DNA of 36,248 nucleotides from an uncultured Bdellovibrionales bacterium (lineage in GTDB: Bacteria > Bdellovibrionota > FAC87 > UBA2466). The notes under the pieces were generated by a model. The model had not been told where the DNA came from. It was given only the letters and a program-made list of their open reading frames with translations, and made no database searches. The stretch spans positions 1-36,248 of the forward strand of contig CALCZU010000124.1 of the NCBI GenBank assembly GCA_937903155.1, in the 5' to 3' direction. This document shows positions 9,117 through 16,684 of the stretch, piece by piece (positions within the stretch are counted from its first letter, which is position 1; each line of letters opens with the position of its first letter). A program made the translations under genes and the position numbers.

Positions 9117-10397
9117 ATGAGTCAGCTAAAAAAGACGTTGGGAACGACCGGCCTCACTTTTTATGGAATCGGAATGATTCTCGGCGCGGGAGTTTATTCA
9201 GTCATCGGTGCGGGAGCAGCGAAAGCCGGGGGTTCGCTCTGGCTTTCTTTTTTAATCAGCTCGCTTGTCGTCTCACTCACCGCATTTTCGTATGCGGAAT
9301 TGGGAACGCTTTTTCCCGAAGCGGGCGCTGAATACGTATATTTACGCAAAGCCTTTCCCAGAATTCGAGTTCTCGGCTTTGTGACAGCCCTTCTGGTTGC
9401 CCTTTCAGGGGCAGCCACAGCCGCCACTGTTTCGATGGCGTTCTCAGGTTACCTACAGCAGTTTGTCGAGTTTCCAGAGTGGGTTGCGTCTTTGTCTCTT
9501 TTAATTTCGCTCGGAATCATCGCAATGATAGGCATCCAAGAATCGAGTTGGGTGAATATCTTTTTCACCTTAGTCGAAGCGGCAGGACTCGTTCTGTTTA
9601 TTGGACTAGGGATTCAAGCGCCAGAATTCGGCTCGGTCGTATTTGAAACACCGAACGCAGGAATATTTACCGGCGCCGCCTTGGTCTTTTTTTCATTTTT
9701 GGGATTTGAGAATATTGCAAACCTAACGGAAGAGGCAAAAGATGCGGGGAAGAGCCTTCCAATAGCTATTGTGATTAGCCTTGTTGTAACCAGCTTCCTC
9801 TATGTCTTAGTGGCACTCGCTGCGGTGGCACTGGCTTCGGTCGAAAGCCTGTCGCAGAGCGCTTCCCCTCTCGCAACGGCAGCGAAGGCGAGTTCTCCCC
9901 TCATCGCGAAAACCTTGTCAGGAGTCGCTCTTTTTGCGACGGCAAATACGGCGCTGATCTCATTGATTGTCACCAGCCGGATTTTATTTTCGATTTCCAG
10001 AAAAGGGGAGCTACCAAAAGCTCTTCAAAAGACTTTGACCAAACGAAAAACCCCTTGGATTGCGACTCTCATCGTGCTGAGCGTTTCGACAGCCTTTTTG
10101 CCCTTAGGAAAAATAGATATCGTAGCGAGCGTTTCGTCGCTCGCTTCATTAATTGCATTTGCCAGTGTGAATGTTTCAGTCATTGTTTTGCGATTTATCC
10201 AACCAAAAACCAAGCGCGTTTTCCGTGTCCCCTTCTCCATTGGGAAGCTTCCCGTTGTCCCAGTCTTAGGGCTTCTCTGTATTTTGGCTTTGATGACCCA
10301 ATTTGAAATTTTGACTTACGGAATCGGAGCCGTTGCGATCGCAGTTTTTATCCTTTTTTATTTTATCCTACCCAAACAGCAGAAAAGCGAAACCTAA
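9117..10397 (+). CDS. APC-family amino acid permease
   Basis: Starting at ATG 9117 the protein is 426 residues. The open frame reaches a TTG at 9057, but those 20 extra residues (NLQTLKFLDLRIRSPFTER) do not look like part of the family. The first membrane segment carries the APC-superfamily signature GIGMILGAGVYSVIGAG. Later segments include FFSFLGFENIANLTEEAKD, matching the broken helix 6 region that lines the substrate site. About 12 membrane helices are expected. It would act as a proton- or cation-coupled importer or an antiporter of amino acids in the inner membrane; the substrate cannot be read from sequence. It is a single gene, divergent from the lipoprotein and followed on the opposite strand by a tRNA. 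Confidence 0.9.
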   Translation: MSQLKKTLGTTGLTFYGIGMILGAGVYSVIGAGAAKAGGSLWLSFLISSLVVSLTAFSYAELGTLFPEAGAEYVYLRKAFPRIRVLGFVTALLVALSGAATAATVSMAFSGYLQQFVEFPEWVASLSLLISLGIIAMIGIQESSWVNIFFTLVEAAGLVLFIGLGIQAPEFGSVVFETPNAGIFTGAALVFFSFLGFENIANLTEEAKDAGKSLPIAIVISLVVTSFLYVLVALAAVALASVESLSQSASPLATAAKASSPLIAKTLSGVALFATANTALISLIVTSRILFSISRKGELPKALQKTLTKRKTPWIATLIVLSVSTAFLPLGKIDIVASVSSLASLIAFASVNVSVIVLRFIQPKTKRVFRVPFSIGKLPVVPVLGLLCILALMTQFEILTYGIGAVAIAVFILFYFILPKQQKSET

Positions 10398-10512
10398 AAA
10401 TTGGAGGGCGGGTTATTCAATACTGGATGAAGAAATGCTGATCGTTCTCAAAGAGTGGCATTACTTTGCAATGCTCGTAAAAACAAAATATTTTCAAATG
10501 GACAATAGCTAC

Positions 10513-10596
10513 TGCCCGGAGTCGGAATCGAACCGACACATCCGTGAAGATATTGGATTTTGAGTCCAACGCGTCTACCAATTCCACCATCCGGGC
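10513..10596 (-). tRNA. tRNA-Leu (anticodon CAA)
   Basis: Read on the minus strand, the sequence folds as a class II tRNA of 84 bases. Acceptor GCCCGGA pairs with TCCGGGC, the D-arm begins GGTGGAATTGGTAGACGC, and the anticodon stem TTGGA/TCCAA encloses loop CTCAAAA with anticodon CAA, reading UUG. There is a long variable arm and a T-arm with GGTTCGATTCC. The discriminator base is A, as expected for leucine. CCA is not encoded in the DNA, so it must be added by a nucleotidyltransferase. Confidence 0.97.
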
Positions 10597-10906
10597 ACAG
10601 TAAACGAAAAAAGAAATCGTGTGAATCTTTGCACATTCTTCTTTCTTACAAAAGAAGCCTTGTAAAAAAACTCATCACTTATTGATTTTATTATCAAGGG
10701 AAGGCTAATTTTTCAATCATTTAAGAGGTGTCCGACTCCGAAGTCTGACTGTCTACAAGTTGCGTATTGCACTGCGGCATCTCGTTTTGCTATGATGACT
10801 TTATAGCGGTACGTAAGTGGGGACAGGATAAAAGTTGAACTGCAAAGCTTCCTTCCTCTGAAAAATACAAAAATTGCGTGCCCAGGGTTTAGTTAAGGAG
10901 AGGTAG
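10597..10906. other. Intergenic stretch upstream of the tRNA and the 10907 gene
   Basis: No gene is seen here. The left half is AT-rich and would hold the tRNA promoter reading leftward, which I could not place with confidence. The right half contains the candidate promoter at 10767-10796 and a leader of about 100 bases before the next gene. Confidence 0.4.
10767..10796 (+). promoter_or_regulatory. Candidate sigma70-type promoter for the 10907 gene
   Basis: TTGCAC (10767-10772) and TATGAT (10791-10796) lie 18 bases apart. The start of transcription would fall near 10803, leaving a leader of about 100 bases. Consensus match only. Confidence 0.5.
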
Positions 10907-11389
10907 TTGAAAGTGCCTTTAATCGCTAAAATGCCGTGGGATATGGTCGTCTTTTTGACGATTACAACCGTCGGTTTTGGACTCTCGATAAAACGTTTCG
11001 CACATCCCGGTTCTTTGCGAACCGTTGCTTCGGTCGAAATGAACGAGTTTCAAGAAACCAGTTCTGCAGCCACTCATGCAGGAATCGGTTCGGTTGAAGT
11101 CGGTTGCCTCGATCGCAGTGGTGGAATTCACGGTCTTGAGTCGAGCCTTGCCGCGATTCGAATTAAAGGACGCTTTTGCGATTTACCCAAAGACGAAAGC
11201 AAAGCGGCTCTCTCTTCCGTTAGGATCAAAAATATTTCCACTTCTCAAGAGAGTATGATCTTCATCTCCGGCAATGATGGATTTGTGACTGACGGAATGC
11301 CTTTGAAATCCGGAAAAAATGTAGTGACACTCGAATGGAAGTACAACGACGTCGAAAAACAACTCCGCACAGAAATCATCGGAAAATAG
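10907..11389 (+). CDS. Membrane-anchored periplasmic protein, unknown function
   Basis: A 160-residue protein. The TTG at 10907 follows AAGGAG at six bases; a GTG at 10913 is an alternative start. Residues about 10-26 (WDMVVFLTITTVGFGLS) form one membrane segment, after which the chain is likely periplasmic. The soluble part has two cysteines (VEVGCLDR and GRFCDLP) and ends in alternating strands (KNVVTLEWKYNDVEKQLRTEI) resembling a small beta-sandwich. I do not recognise the family. Its stop codon is one base from the stop of the converging gene. A candidate promoter lies about 110 bases upstream. Confidence 0.75.
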   Translation: MKVPLIAKMPWDMVVFLTITTVGFGLSIKRFAHPGSLRTVASVEMNEFQETSSAATHAGIGSVEVGCLDRSGGIHGLESSLAAIRIKGRFCDLPKDESKAALSSVRIKNISTSQESMIFISGNDGFVTDGMPLKSGKNVVTLEWKYNDVEKQLRTEIIGK

Positions 11390-11390
11390 T

Positions 11391-12206
11391 TTAAAAATCC
11401 AAAGAAAAAGTAATATCGTAGCTGCTATTGGCAGGGCGATTCTTTAAAGGCTGAGACGTTCCAATCGTTCCCATCAGGTTTTTTGCGAGCGGCTGGCTGA
11501 GTGAGGTTGAAAAAGTATCTGCATTAGCGGGGACACTGAGACGCGTTCTTGGAATCGTTCCGTCCATATTGGTCCACACGCTAAAGTTGGCGTCAGTCAT
11601 TTGAGACCGACCCATGAAGGCACCTGTGAGTTTAGGATGGTAAAGGCCGGCTTCAATTTTTCCTTTAATATATTCGATTTTAGAAGAATCAGTCAGAACA
11701 TCATATCCGAAGCACACTTCGGCTTGTTGTCCGCTTTGGCCGGCAACGCCTGTCTGCACTCGCATATCCTTGATTCGTTCCATCGTATCTAAAGCTTTTT
11801 TAGCAAATGAGTTCTCTTTTCCCGCAAAGTAAGTGCGAAAGGCTGAGTCGACTCGCATTCTTAAAACTTGTTCTGCAAATTCACTGCGAACTTCGGACTC
11901 TCTTCGTCCTTGTCCATAAGACTCGACGGTTCCCATCGTGTAGTGCTCGTCTTTTTGAGAGCCCGGACTGTAGCGGGTCTGTAGATTGTGAAATCTCCAT
12001 TTGTTTTGGTATTCGTTTTCGATCCCGGCGTCGACCTTTGAAAAATAAGTTCGGTAAAACTCATCTTCATTGTAGCCTGAAGGTTTTTCCATTTTGAGAG
12101 GGTTTAATTTTTTTGTTTTGGCGGGTTTTTTAGGCAAGGGTTTGGCGACCATTAAAAATGGGAAGAAAAACACAATCGCAATCATTTTAATTTTAAAAAG
12201 TTTCAT
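11391..12206 (-). CDS. Exported protein, unknown function
   Basis: A 271-residue protein with a signal peptide (KLFKIKMIAIVFFFPFLMVAKP) followed by a Lys/Pro-rich linker. The mature part is charged and helical around residues 45-150 (FYRTYFSKVDAGIENEYQNK and similar), then turns to short strands and ends YDITFSLDF. An aromatic C-terminal residue after alternating hydrophobic residues resembles outer-membrane beta-barrel ends, but the protein has too few obvious strands to be called a porin. No known family is recognised. The start codon directly abuts a strong hairpin (12207-12247), so translation may depend on RNA structure. It converges with the 10907 gene. Confidence 0.75.
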   Translation of the reverse strand: MKLFKIKMIAIVFFFPFLMVAKPLPKKPAKTKKLNPLKMEKPSGYNEDEFYRTYFSKVDAGIENEYQNKWRFHNLQTRYSPGSQKDEHYTMGTVESYGQGRRESEVRSEFAEQVLRMRVDSAFRTYFAGKENSFAKKALDTMERIKDMRVQTGVAGQSGQQAEVCFGYDVLTDSSKIEYIKGKIEAGLYHPKLTGAFMGRSQMTDANFSVWTNMDGTIPRTRLSVPANADTFSTSLSQPLAKNLMGTIGTSQPLKNRPANSSYDITFSLDF

Positions 12207-12247
12207 CCTGTCGCCTGTGGCTTATGGAGAAGCCATCAAGCGGCAGG
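12207..12247 (-). promoter_or_regulatory. Hairpin adjoining the start codon of the 11391-12206 gene
   Basis: On the transcript, CCTGCCGC (12247-12240) can pair with GCGACAGG (12214-12207), and the inner TGGCTT (12235-12230) pairs perfectly with AAGCCA (12223-12218). The 3' arm ends immediately before ATG 12206 and includes the only Shine-Dalgarno-like bases (ACAGG). Confidence 0.5.
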
Positions 12248-12367
12248 TAGAGCAAAGGATAGGCCACTGAGAGAAGTCGTCGTAAAACGAGAAATTAGCG
12301 AATTTAGCGCAGCGATGAATGTCACTGTGCGCTTTTAGAATTCAGCGTATTCAAATAGAGGTGTCGA

Positions 12368-13468
12368 TTATTTAGACAGATTGGCCAATTTGGTTGCCTT
12401 AGGGGCAGGGATGACGTGAGAGAGACGATATTTTTTAAGACGTTTTCCCTGAGATTGCTTGTAAAGTTCCGAAGCCGCTTCAAAAATATTCATGCGTTTT
12501 CCTGTCGCAGCAGATACCGGAGCCGGTGTGTAGTCGATTAAACCTTGTCCCGCGAAGCCCATTCCGGGAGCGCCTTGGGCGCCTCCGCCAAACATACTCG
12601 ACATCATGTCGGTTAAATTCATCCCGCCGCCGTCTGAGCCGCCTTCTTTGCCGCTTCCGCTGGGACTTGAGCCATCGGCATAACTATCGCCGCCGCCTTT
12701 GGATCCGCCTTCGCCTCTTCCGGGAGCTGGCGCAGCTTCTTCAGCCGCTTTCTTTTTTAAATCATCGCTAGAACCCGAGCGAACAAATCCTGCGAAAGTA
12801 TTCATTGCAGGTGTTGCTGCCGTTGCCGTTCCGTCGTCAAAAGTCTTCGGAGTTTCAGCGCCATTTAATTGGGCATTATTAATTAAATTTGGAATCGTGG
12901 TTTCATCGCCTTGCTTTGCCACTTTCGGAGTCAAAGCATTGCCATTGGGATTGTCGATCGCGGGTGAATCCCATTTTACGACTTCAGGATCTTCTGAAGG
13001 CGTATCCGCAGAAGGGGTCGGAGTTGCGTTTAAAGCGGATAAATCGGGTTTCTGGACTTCATCATATTTGGGCGCTTGTTGCGGAGAGAGTTGCGCCATC
13101 TGAGGAGTCTGATTCTCTTGTAAATCGTCTTTTTGTTTTCCGTTTTCATTGGCGTTTGCCATGCTTTGAGCGCCTTGTTGGCACTGTTGCATCGCCATCA
13201 TCATATACATTTGGGCAGATTTTTGGTCGCCTGAAGAGCGAGCTTTTTGGGCTTCGTTCATCATTTGCGTACACATGGTCATCGCCATTGCTGCTCCAGC
13301 CATTGCCATCATCTTTGCCTGACCTGAATCACTCGAACGAGACGCAGGCTTCGGGGCTTGGACGGGCTGAATCTGAGTGGATTGAGCCGCAGGGCTAGGA
13401 CTGGGGTTCGAACTTTCAGCCTTTACTCCCGCATTTAATAGGAGAGAAAGGATTAAAAATCGAAGCAT
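12368..13468 (-). CDS. Secreted low-complexity protein with Met/Gln-rich and Gly-rich regions, unknown function
   Basis: From ATG 13468 the protein is 366 residues and starts with a signal peptide (MLRFLILSLLLNAGVKAES). The same frame is open to 13837, but that extension would overlap rpsT antisense and looks random, so it is rejected. A Ser/Pro/Gln linker is followed at about residues 50-105 by a helical stretch extremely rich in Met, Ala and Gln, with MxxxM spacing and two Cys (TMCTQMM, QQCQQG). Then come a Pro/Thr-rich region, a Gly/Ser-rich stretch with SMFGGG, and a basic C-terminus (QGKRLKKYRLSH). I know no matching family. Metal binding by the Met cluster or an envelope scaffold role are both only guesses. 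Confidence 0.7.
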   Translation of the reverse strand: MLRFLILSLLLNAGVKAESSNPSPSPAAQSTQIQPVQAPKPASRSSDSGQAKMMAMAGAAMAMTMCTQMMNEAQKARSSGDQKSAQMYMMMAMQQCQQGAQSMANANENGKQKDDLQENQTPQMAQLSPQQAPKYDEVQKPDLSALNATPTPSADTPSEDPEVVKWDSPAIDNPNGNALTPKVAKQGDETTIPNLINNAQLNGAETPKTFDDGTATAATPAMNTFAGFVRSGSSDDLKKKAAEEAAPAPGRGEGGSKGGGDSYADGSSPSGSGKEGGSDGGGMNLTDMMSSMFGGGAQGAPGMGFAGQGLIDYTPAPVSAATGKRMNIFEAASELYKQSQGKRLKKYRLSHVIPAPKATKLANLSK

Positions 13469-13493
13469 CAATTGTGAAGAATTTTGTCTCACA

Positions 13494-13553
13494 TGTATTC
13501 CTTGAGAATAGGAAGATGCAAGGGGAAGGCCACCAATATTCTCAAGGAATACA
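13494..13553. repeat. Perfect 17-bp inverted repeat with 26-base spacer
   Basis: The left arm TGTATTCCTTGAGAATA (13494-13510) is the exact reverse complement of the right arm TATTCTCAAGGAATACA (13537-13553). It lies between the divergent low-complexity protein gene and rpsT. No T-run follows either arm, so it is not a typical terminator. Confidence 0.85.
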
Positions 13554-13664
13554 ATAGCTAAGAGTCTAAACAGGTATCGATTCTTTAAACAGGTGTAAAA
13601 AGGGTGGACATTTCGAAGGAATTTGAATAGGTTAAGTCGGTTTTCTAATGTAAAGGATAAGTAA

Positions 13665-13937
13665 ATGCAAAGACATGCTTCAGCAGTAAAAGCCGCCCGA
13701 CAATCAGTCAAAAAAAATGAACGCAATCGCGCTGCCCGCGCTACGTTCAGAAGCCTAATCAAAAAAGTGCGTGAAGAAGCCGCAAAAAAATACCCTTCTA
13801 AAGAAGAAGCAAAAAAAGTTTTAGCGCCTCTTCTCAATGAAACACAAAAAGTTTTGATGAAAGCTGCTTCTAAGAATTTGATAAAGAAGAAAACGGCTTC
13901 TCGTTACGTTTCAAGACTCAGTTCTTTAGTGAATTAA
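13665..13937 (+). CDS. rpsT: 30S ribosomal protein S20 (bS20)
   Basis: A 90-residue, lysine- and arginine-rich protein matching bS20 in length and pattern: an N-terminal RHASAVKAARQSVKKNERNR helix, the central KEEAKKVLAPLLNE and the terminal KKKTASRYVSRLSSLV, corresponding to the family's KN.AaR.KSRL region. It binds the 5' domain of 16S rRNA early in small-subunit assembly. The ATG at 13665 has AAAGGA about nine bases upstream. It is monocistronic and converges with the rhodanese gene, only four bases separating the two ends. A perfect inverted repeat lies about 110 bases upstream. Confidence 0.95.
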   Translation: MQRHASAVKAARQSVKKNERNRAARATFRSLIKKVREEAAKKYPSKEEAKKVLAPLLNETQKVLMKAASKNLIKKKTASRYVSRLSSLVN

Positions 13938-13941
13938 TTCT

Positions 13942-14532
13942 TTAGCAGTAATCGCCGTGGTATCGGGGGAGGGAGGAATCGACTTCCAAACTCCATTCAT
14001 CCATACCGCCGCGAATGGTTGCGACGTTTTTAAATCCTAAATCACAAAATTGAGCTGCGAAATTTAAGCTTCTTACGCCGAAATGACAGTACGTCAGAAT
14101 CGGCGTTTCTTCTTTTAGGTCCTTCACTTTTTCTAAAAAATTCTCATCGGTCAGAAAAACCGCGTTCGGAATCCGCCCGTGGTGCTCCCATTCGTGGGGC
14201 TCACGACAATCAAAGATGACAAGGTCGGAGGTCGAGTCGACTTTCGCTTTCGCTTCACGAGCCGATAAGACTGACACATTTTGAATGCGTGTCTCCATCT
14301 GAAGTTCCATAAACAGAATCTGCGCCGGAGGAAGCTTGTGCTTCTCGGCAAAACGGTTCAACGGCAACTTAAGATCTTCGGTCCAGAGCGAAATCCCATA
14401 ACGTTTAAAAATAAAATTTTTGAGGTGAGGGTAGGCTTCCTGCACCTGTCTGAGAGTAGAAGCCGCAGAAAGATGCGTTTCCGATTTACTGCCAAAAAAC
14501 TGCCCCAGTCTTCCAGTCAGAAATGAAAACAT
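13942..14532 (-). CDS. Rhodanese-domain protein at the end of the nuo operon
   Basis: A 196-residue protein. Residues about 90-190 form a rhodanese domain with the CHFGVRS active-site loop (catalytic Cys near 149), the upstream FDCREPHEWEHHGRIPNA motif and the closing GGMDEWSLEVDSSLPRY, all typical of single-domain rhodaneses that carry sulfur as a cysteine persulfide. The N-terminal 85 residues hold a separate helical region (LRQVQEAYPHLKNFIFKRYG), somewhat like DUF1858-type domains but without their cysteines. It begins 20 bases after nuoI and is likely cotranscribed with nuoBCDI. A role in sulfur supply for the complex I iron-sulfur clusters is inference from context. It is predicted to be cytoplasmic. 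Confidence 0.9.
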   Translation of the reverse strand: MFSFLTGRLGQFFGSKSETHLSAASTLRQVQEAYPHLKNFIFKRYGISLWTEDLKLPLNRFAEKHKLPPAQILFMELQMETRIQNVSVLSAREAKAKVDSTSDLVIFDCREPHEWEHHGRIPNAVFLTDENFLEKVKDLKEETPILTYCHFGVRSLNFAAQFCDLGFKNVATIRGGMDEWSLEVDSSLPRYHGDYC

Positions 14533-14552
14533 TTCCCGCCTTTTTTTAAAGG

Positions 14553-15017
14553 TTAGCGTGTGTAATTTAAATAATCGAAAACGTGCTTATCACGGTCAAA
14601 AACAGAGTATTCGTACTCTTTTGTATGAGTCAGACACTCTGTCGGACAGACAGAGCTGCAAAGCCCGCAGTAGCAACAGAGGGACTTATCGATATCAAAA
14701 ACTTGAAGATCGAGCGTCTTTTTCACACCCCCCTTGGTGAAATCTGCGACCGCTTTGGGATCCCGTTTTTCAGCTTCAATATGGATGCAGCTGACCGGAC
14801 AAATTTGCTCGCAGGCACGGCAGGAGATGCAATCTTCTTCATCATTAAAAAGAAGACCTCTCGAACCATCGGGAATTTTATCCCGCATCTCGGGGTATTG
14901 AATTGTAATCGCTTGTCCGGCATTCACTCGGAGAAAGACTTTAAGGGTAATCCACATCCCCTTTAATGTTGAAACCCATACATCTCTTAAGATTTCGAGA
15001 TATCCTGCAAATGTCAT
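14553..15017 (-). CDS. nuoI: NADH-quinone oxidoreductase subunit I (set 1)
   Basis: A 154-residue ferredoxin-like subunit with two [4Fe-4S] motifs: CISCRACEQICP near residue 63 and CCYCGLCSSVCP near residue 115. These bind clusters N6a and N6b, which pass electrons between the NuoG side and NuoB in complex I. The N-terminal amphipathic part (LRDVWVSTLKGMWITLKVF) is the usual membrane-facing segment. The start overlaps the nuoD stop by four bases (ATGA). Placement straight after nuoD, without nuoE, F, G or H, is unusual. A second NuoI is encoded at 35392-35886 with different flanking sequence, so the two are old paralogues or separately acquired. Confidence 0.95.
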   Translation of the reverse strand: MTFAGYLEILRDVWVSTLKGMWITLKVFLRVNAGQAITIQYPEMRDKIPDGSRGLLFNDEEDCISCRACEQICPVSCIHIEAEKRDPKAVADFTKGGVKKTLDLQVFDIDKSLCCYCGLCSSVCPTECLTHTKEYEYSVFDRDKHVFDYLNYTR

Positions 15018-16165
15018 CGGTCGACCTCTCCTAATACGATATCAAGACTACCAATAGTTGCAACTAGATCTGCCACCATCTGTCCTTTGCCCAACTCATC
15101 TAGAATCGCGATGTTTAAGAAGCACGGGCTTTTGCACTTCACACGGTATGCGCCTGTTCCGCCTTCGCTAATGATATAAAATCCAAGTTCGCCACGAGGA
15201 CATTCGGTTCGCGAAAATCCTTCGCCGGCCGGGACTTTAATAATCTTTCCGACCTTCGCTCGATGCGGGCCTTCGGGAATTCCGTCTAAAAGCTGCTCGA
15301 TAATGCGGATACTTTCTTTCATCTCGCGCATTCGAACAATATGCCGATCCCAGCAATCGCCTAAAGTTCCCATTTCGCCGCTGCCGGTAGGGACATCAAA
15401 TTCCACTTCCTTATAGATAGAATAAGGAACGTCTTTTCTTAAATCCCATTTAAAGCCAGCGCCTCTCAGCATCACGCCCGACAGGCTGTAGTCAAAGCAC
15501 GTTTGCAGGTTAATGACTCCGACATCCTTGGTTCTTTCAATAAAGATCTTATTGTAAGAGAGTAGGGTGTTGTACTCATCGACTTTGGGTTTGAAATAAG
15601 TCAAAAACGATCGGATTTGCTCGACGATTTCGGGAGTAATGTCTCGATACGTTCCGCCCACCCACATAAAATTGTAGAGAAGTCTCGCGCCGCTAATCTT
15701 TTCAAAGATATCCAAAATCATTTCGCGGTCACGGAAGCCGTACATGAAAGCTGTAAAAGCTCCCATATCCAGTCCGTAGGTTCCAAAAGACATTAAATGA
15801 CTCGCGATTCGTTGGAGTTCGGCAATAATCACCCGAATGTATTCCGCACGTCGGGGAACTTCTACGCCGAGCATGCGTTCGACTGCCATTGAGTAGCCCA
15901 TCGCATTATTCATCGACGCCAAATAATCCAAGCGATCGACGTACGGGATCACTTGTCCCCATTCGACGTTTTCAGAATGCTTTTCAAAACAACGGTGCAA
16001 ATAACCGATCTCAGGACGAGCCGTTTTGACAATCTCTCCATCGGTCACGATGACCACCCGGAGAACTCCGTGGGTCGAAGGATGCTGAGGACCCATATTA
16101 ATGAGAAGTTCGTCTGTTTTCAGACTTTCGTGTGAACCAGGAACAATTGTTTCTTGAGAAATCAT
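15014..16165 (-). CDS. nuoD: NADH-quinone oxidoreductase subunit D (set 1)
   Basis: A 383-residue 49-kDa-type subunit that lines the quinone site together with NuoB. Visible family marks are MGPQHPSTHGVLR, EIGYLHRCFEK, YVDRLDYLASMNN, RGELGFYI, and the C-terminal SPCFLN...LGEVDR. The paired CxxC nickel ligands of [NiFe] hydrogenase large subunits are absent, so this is a true NuoD and not a group 4 hydrogenase. Length agrees with free-standing NuoD proteins (about 380-420). It follows nuoC directly, with no gap between the nuoC stop and its ATG, and overlaps nuoI. A homologue, clearly diverged, lies at 30766-31980. Confidence 0.96.
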   Translation of the reverse strand: MISQETIVPGSHESLKTDELLINMGPQHPSTHGVLRVVIVTDGEIVKTARPEIGYLHRCFEKHSENVEWGQVIPYVDRLDYLASMNNAMGYSMAVERMLGVEVPRRAEYIRVIIAELQRIASHLMSFGTYGLDMGAFTAFMYGFRDREMILDIFEKISGARLLYNFMWVGGTYRDITPEIVEQIRSFLTYFKPKVDEYNTLLSYNKIFIERTKDVGVINLQTCFDYSLSGVMLRGAGFKWDLRKDVPYSIYKEVEFDVPTGSGEMGTLGDCWDRHIVRMREMKESIRIIEQLLDGIPEGPHRAKVGKIIKVPAGEGFSRTECPRGELGFYIISEGGTGAYRVKCKSPCFLNIAILDELGKGQMVADLVATIGSLDIVLGEVDR

Positions 16166-16684
16166 TTAAGCGTGGCCTCCAGTATCCGTCTTTTCTTCTT
16201 CCGCGAAATAAAGCGGAACGGGCATCCCATTATAATAGTCGGGAGATTTAAAATCTTTTCGGAGCGGGTACCCTACCCAGTCTTCTGGACAAAGGATTCT
16301 GCGATGATCGGGGTGTCCCGTGAAACGGATCCCAAACATGTCGTAAGTTTCGCGCTCAAGCCAGTTCGCGCCTTTAAAGAGATCGGTGACCGTTGGAATC
16401 GAAGGTTCTTCAGTGCGGGGTAAATACGCTTTCAACGCGACAATGGTCTTATGGGTATAGGATGTCGGATGATAAACCACACACAGTGCGGGAATTTTCG
16501 GATAATCCACACCACTGATGCATCCGAGCGTTTCAAATTTCAGTTCGTCGCGCATAAAAGCTAAGATCTCTTTAATCTTGGACGGCTCGATTTTGACTGC
16601 CGGATCGGGCTTGGTTTCTTCTTTTGCGAGAATCGCATCCGGAAACTTTGTTTTTAACTTCTCAAAAACTTCATCGAACGTCAT
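16166..16684 (-). CDS. nuoC: NADH-quinone oxidoreductase subunit C (set 1)
   Basis: A 172-residue 30-kDa-type subunit. The diagnostic block is WLERETYDMFGIRFTGHPDH followed by RRIL and GYPLRKDF (about residues 108-148), the PROSITE signature region of the family. It is a peripheral-arm scaffold protein contacting NuoD and NuoB, with no cofactor. The ATG at 16684 overlaps the nuoB stop by four bases, so translational coupling is likely. It is encoded separately from nuoD, unlike the NuoCD fusion of E. coli. Confidence 0.95.
   Translation of the reverse strand: MTFDEVFEKLKTKFPDAILAKEETKPDPAVKIEPSKIKEILAFMRDELKFETLGCISGVDYPKIPALCVVYHPTSYTHKTIVALKAYLPRTEEPSIPTVTDLFKGANWLERETYDMFGIRFTGHPDHRRILCPEDWVGYPLRKDFKSPDYYNGMPVPLYFAEEEKTDTGGHA

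Noticed and set aside
10333..10563. 76-codon open frame running into the tRNA
   Set aside because: It overlaps the end of the permease gene and the tRNA-Leu, and has no start signals.
13469..13837. N-terminal extension of the Met/Gln-rich protein
   Set aside because: It would run antisense through rpsT, and a clear signal peptide starts at 13468.
15014..16165. Reading the nuo sets as group 4 [NiFe] hydrogenases
   Set aside because: Neither NuoD has the paired CxxC nickel ligands, and set 2 carries NuoE, F and G.
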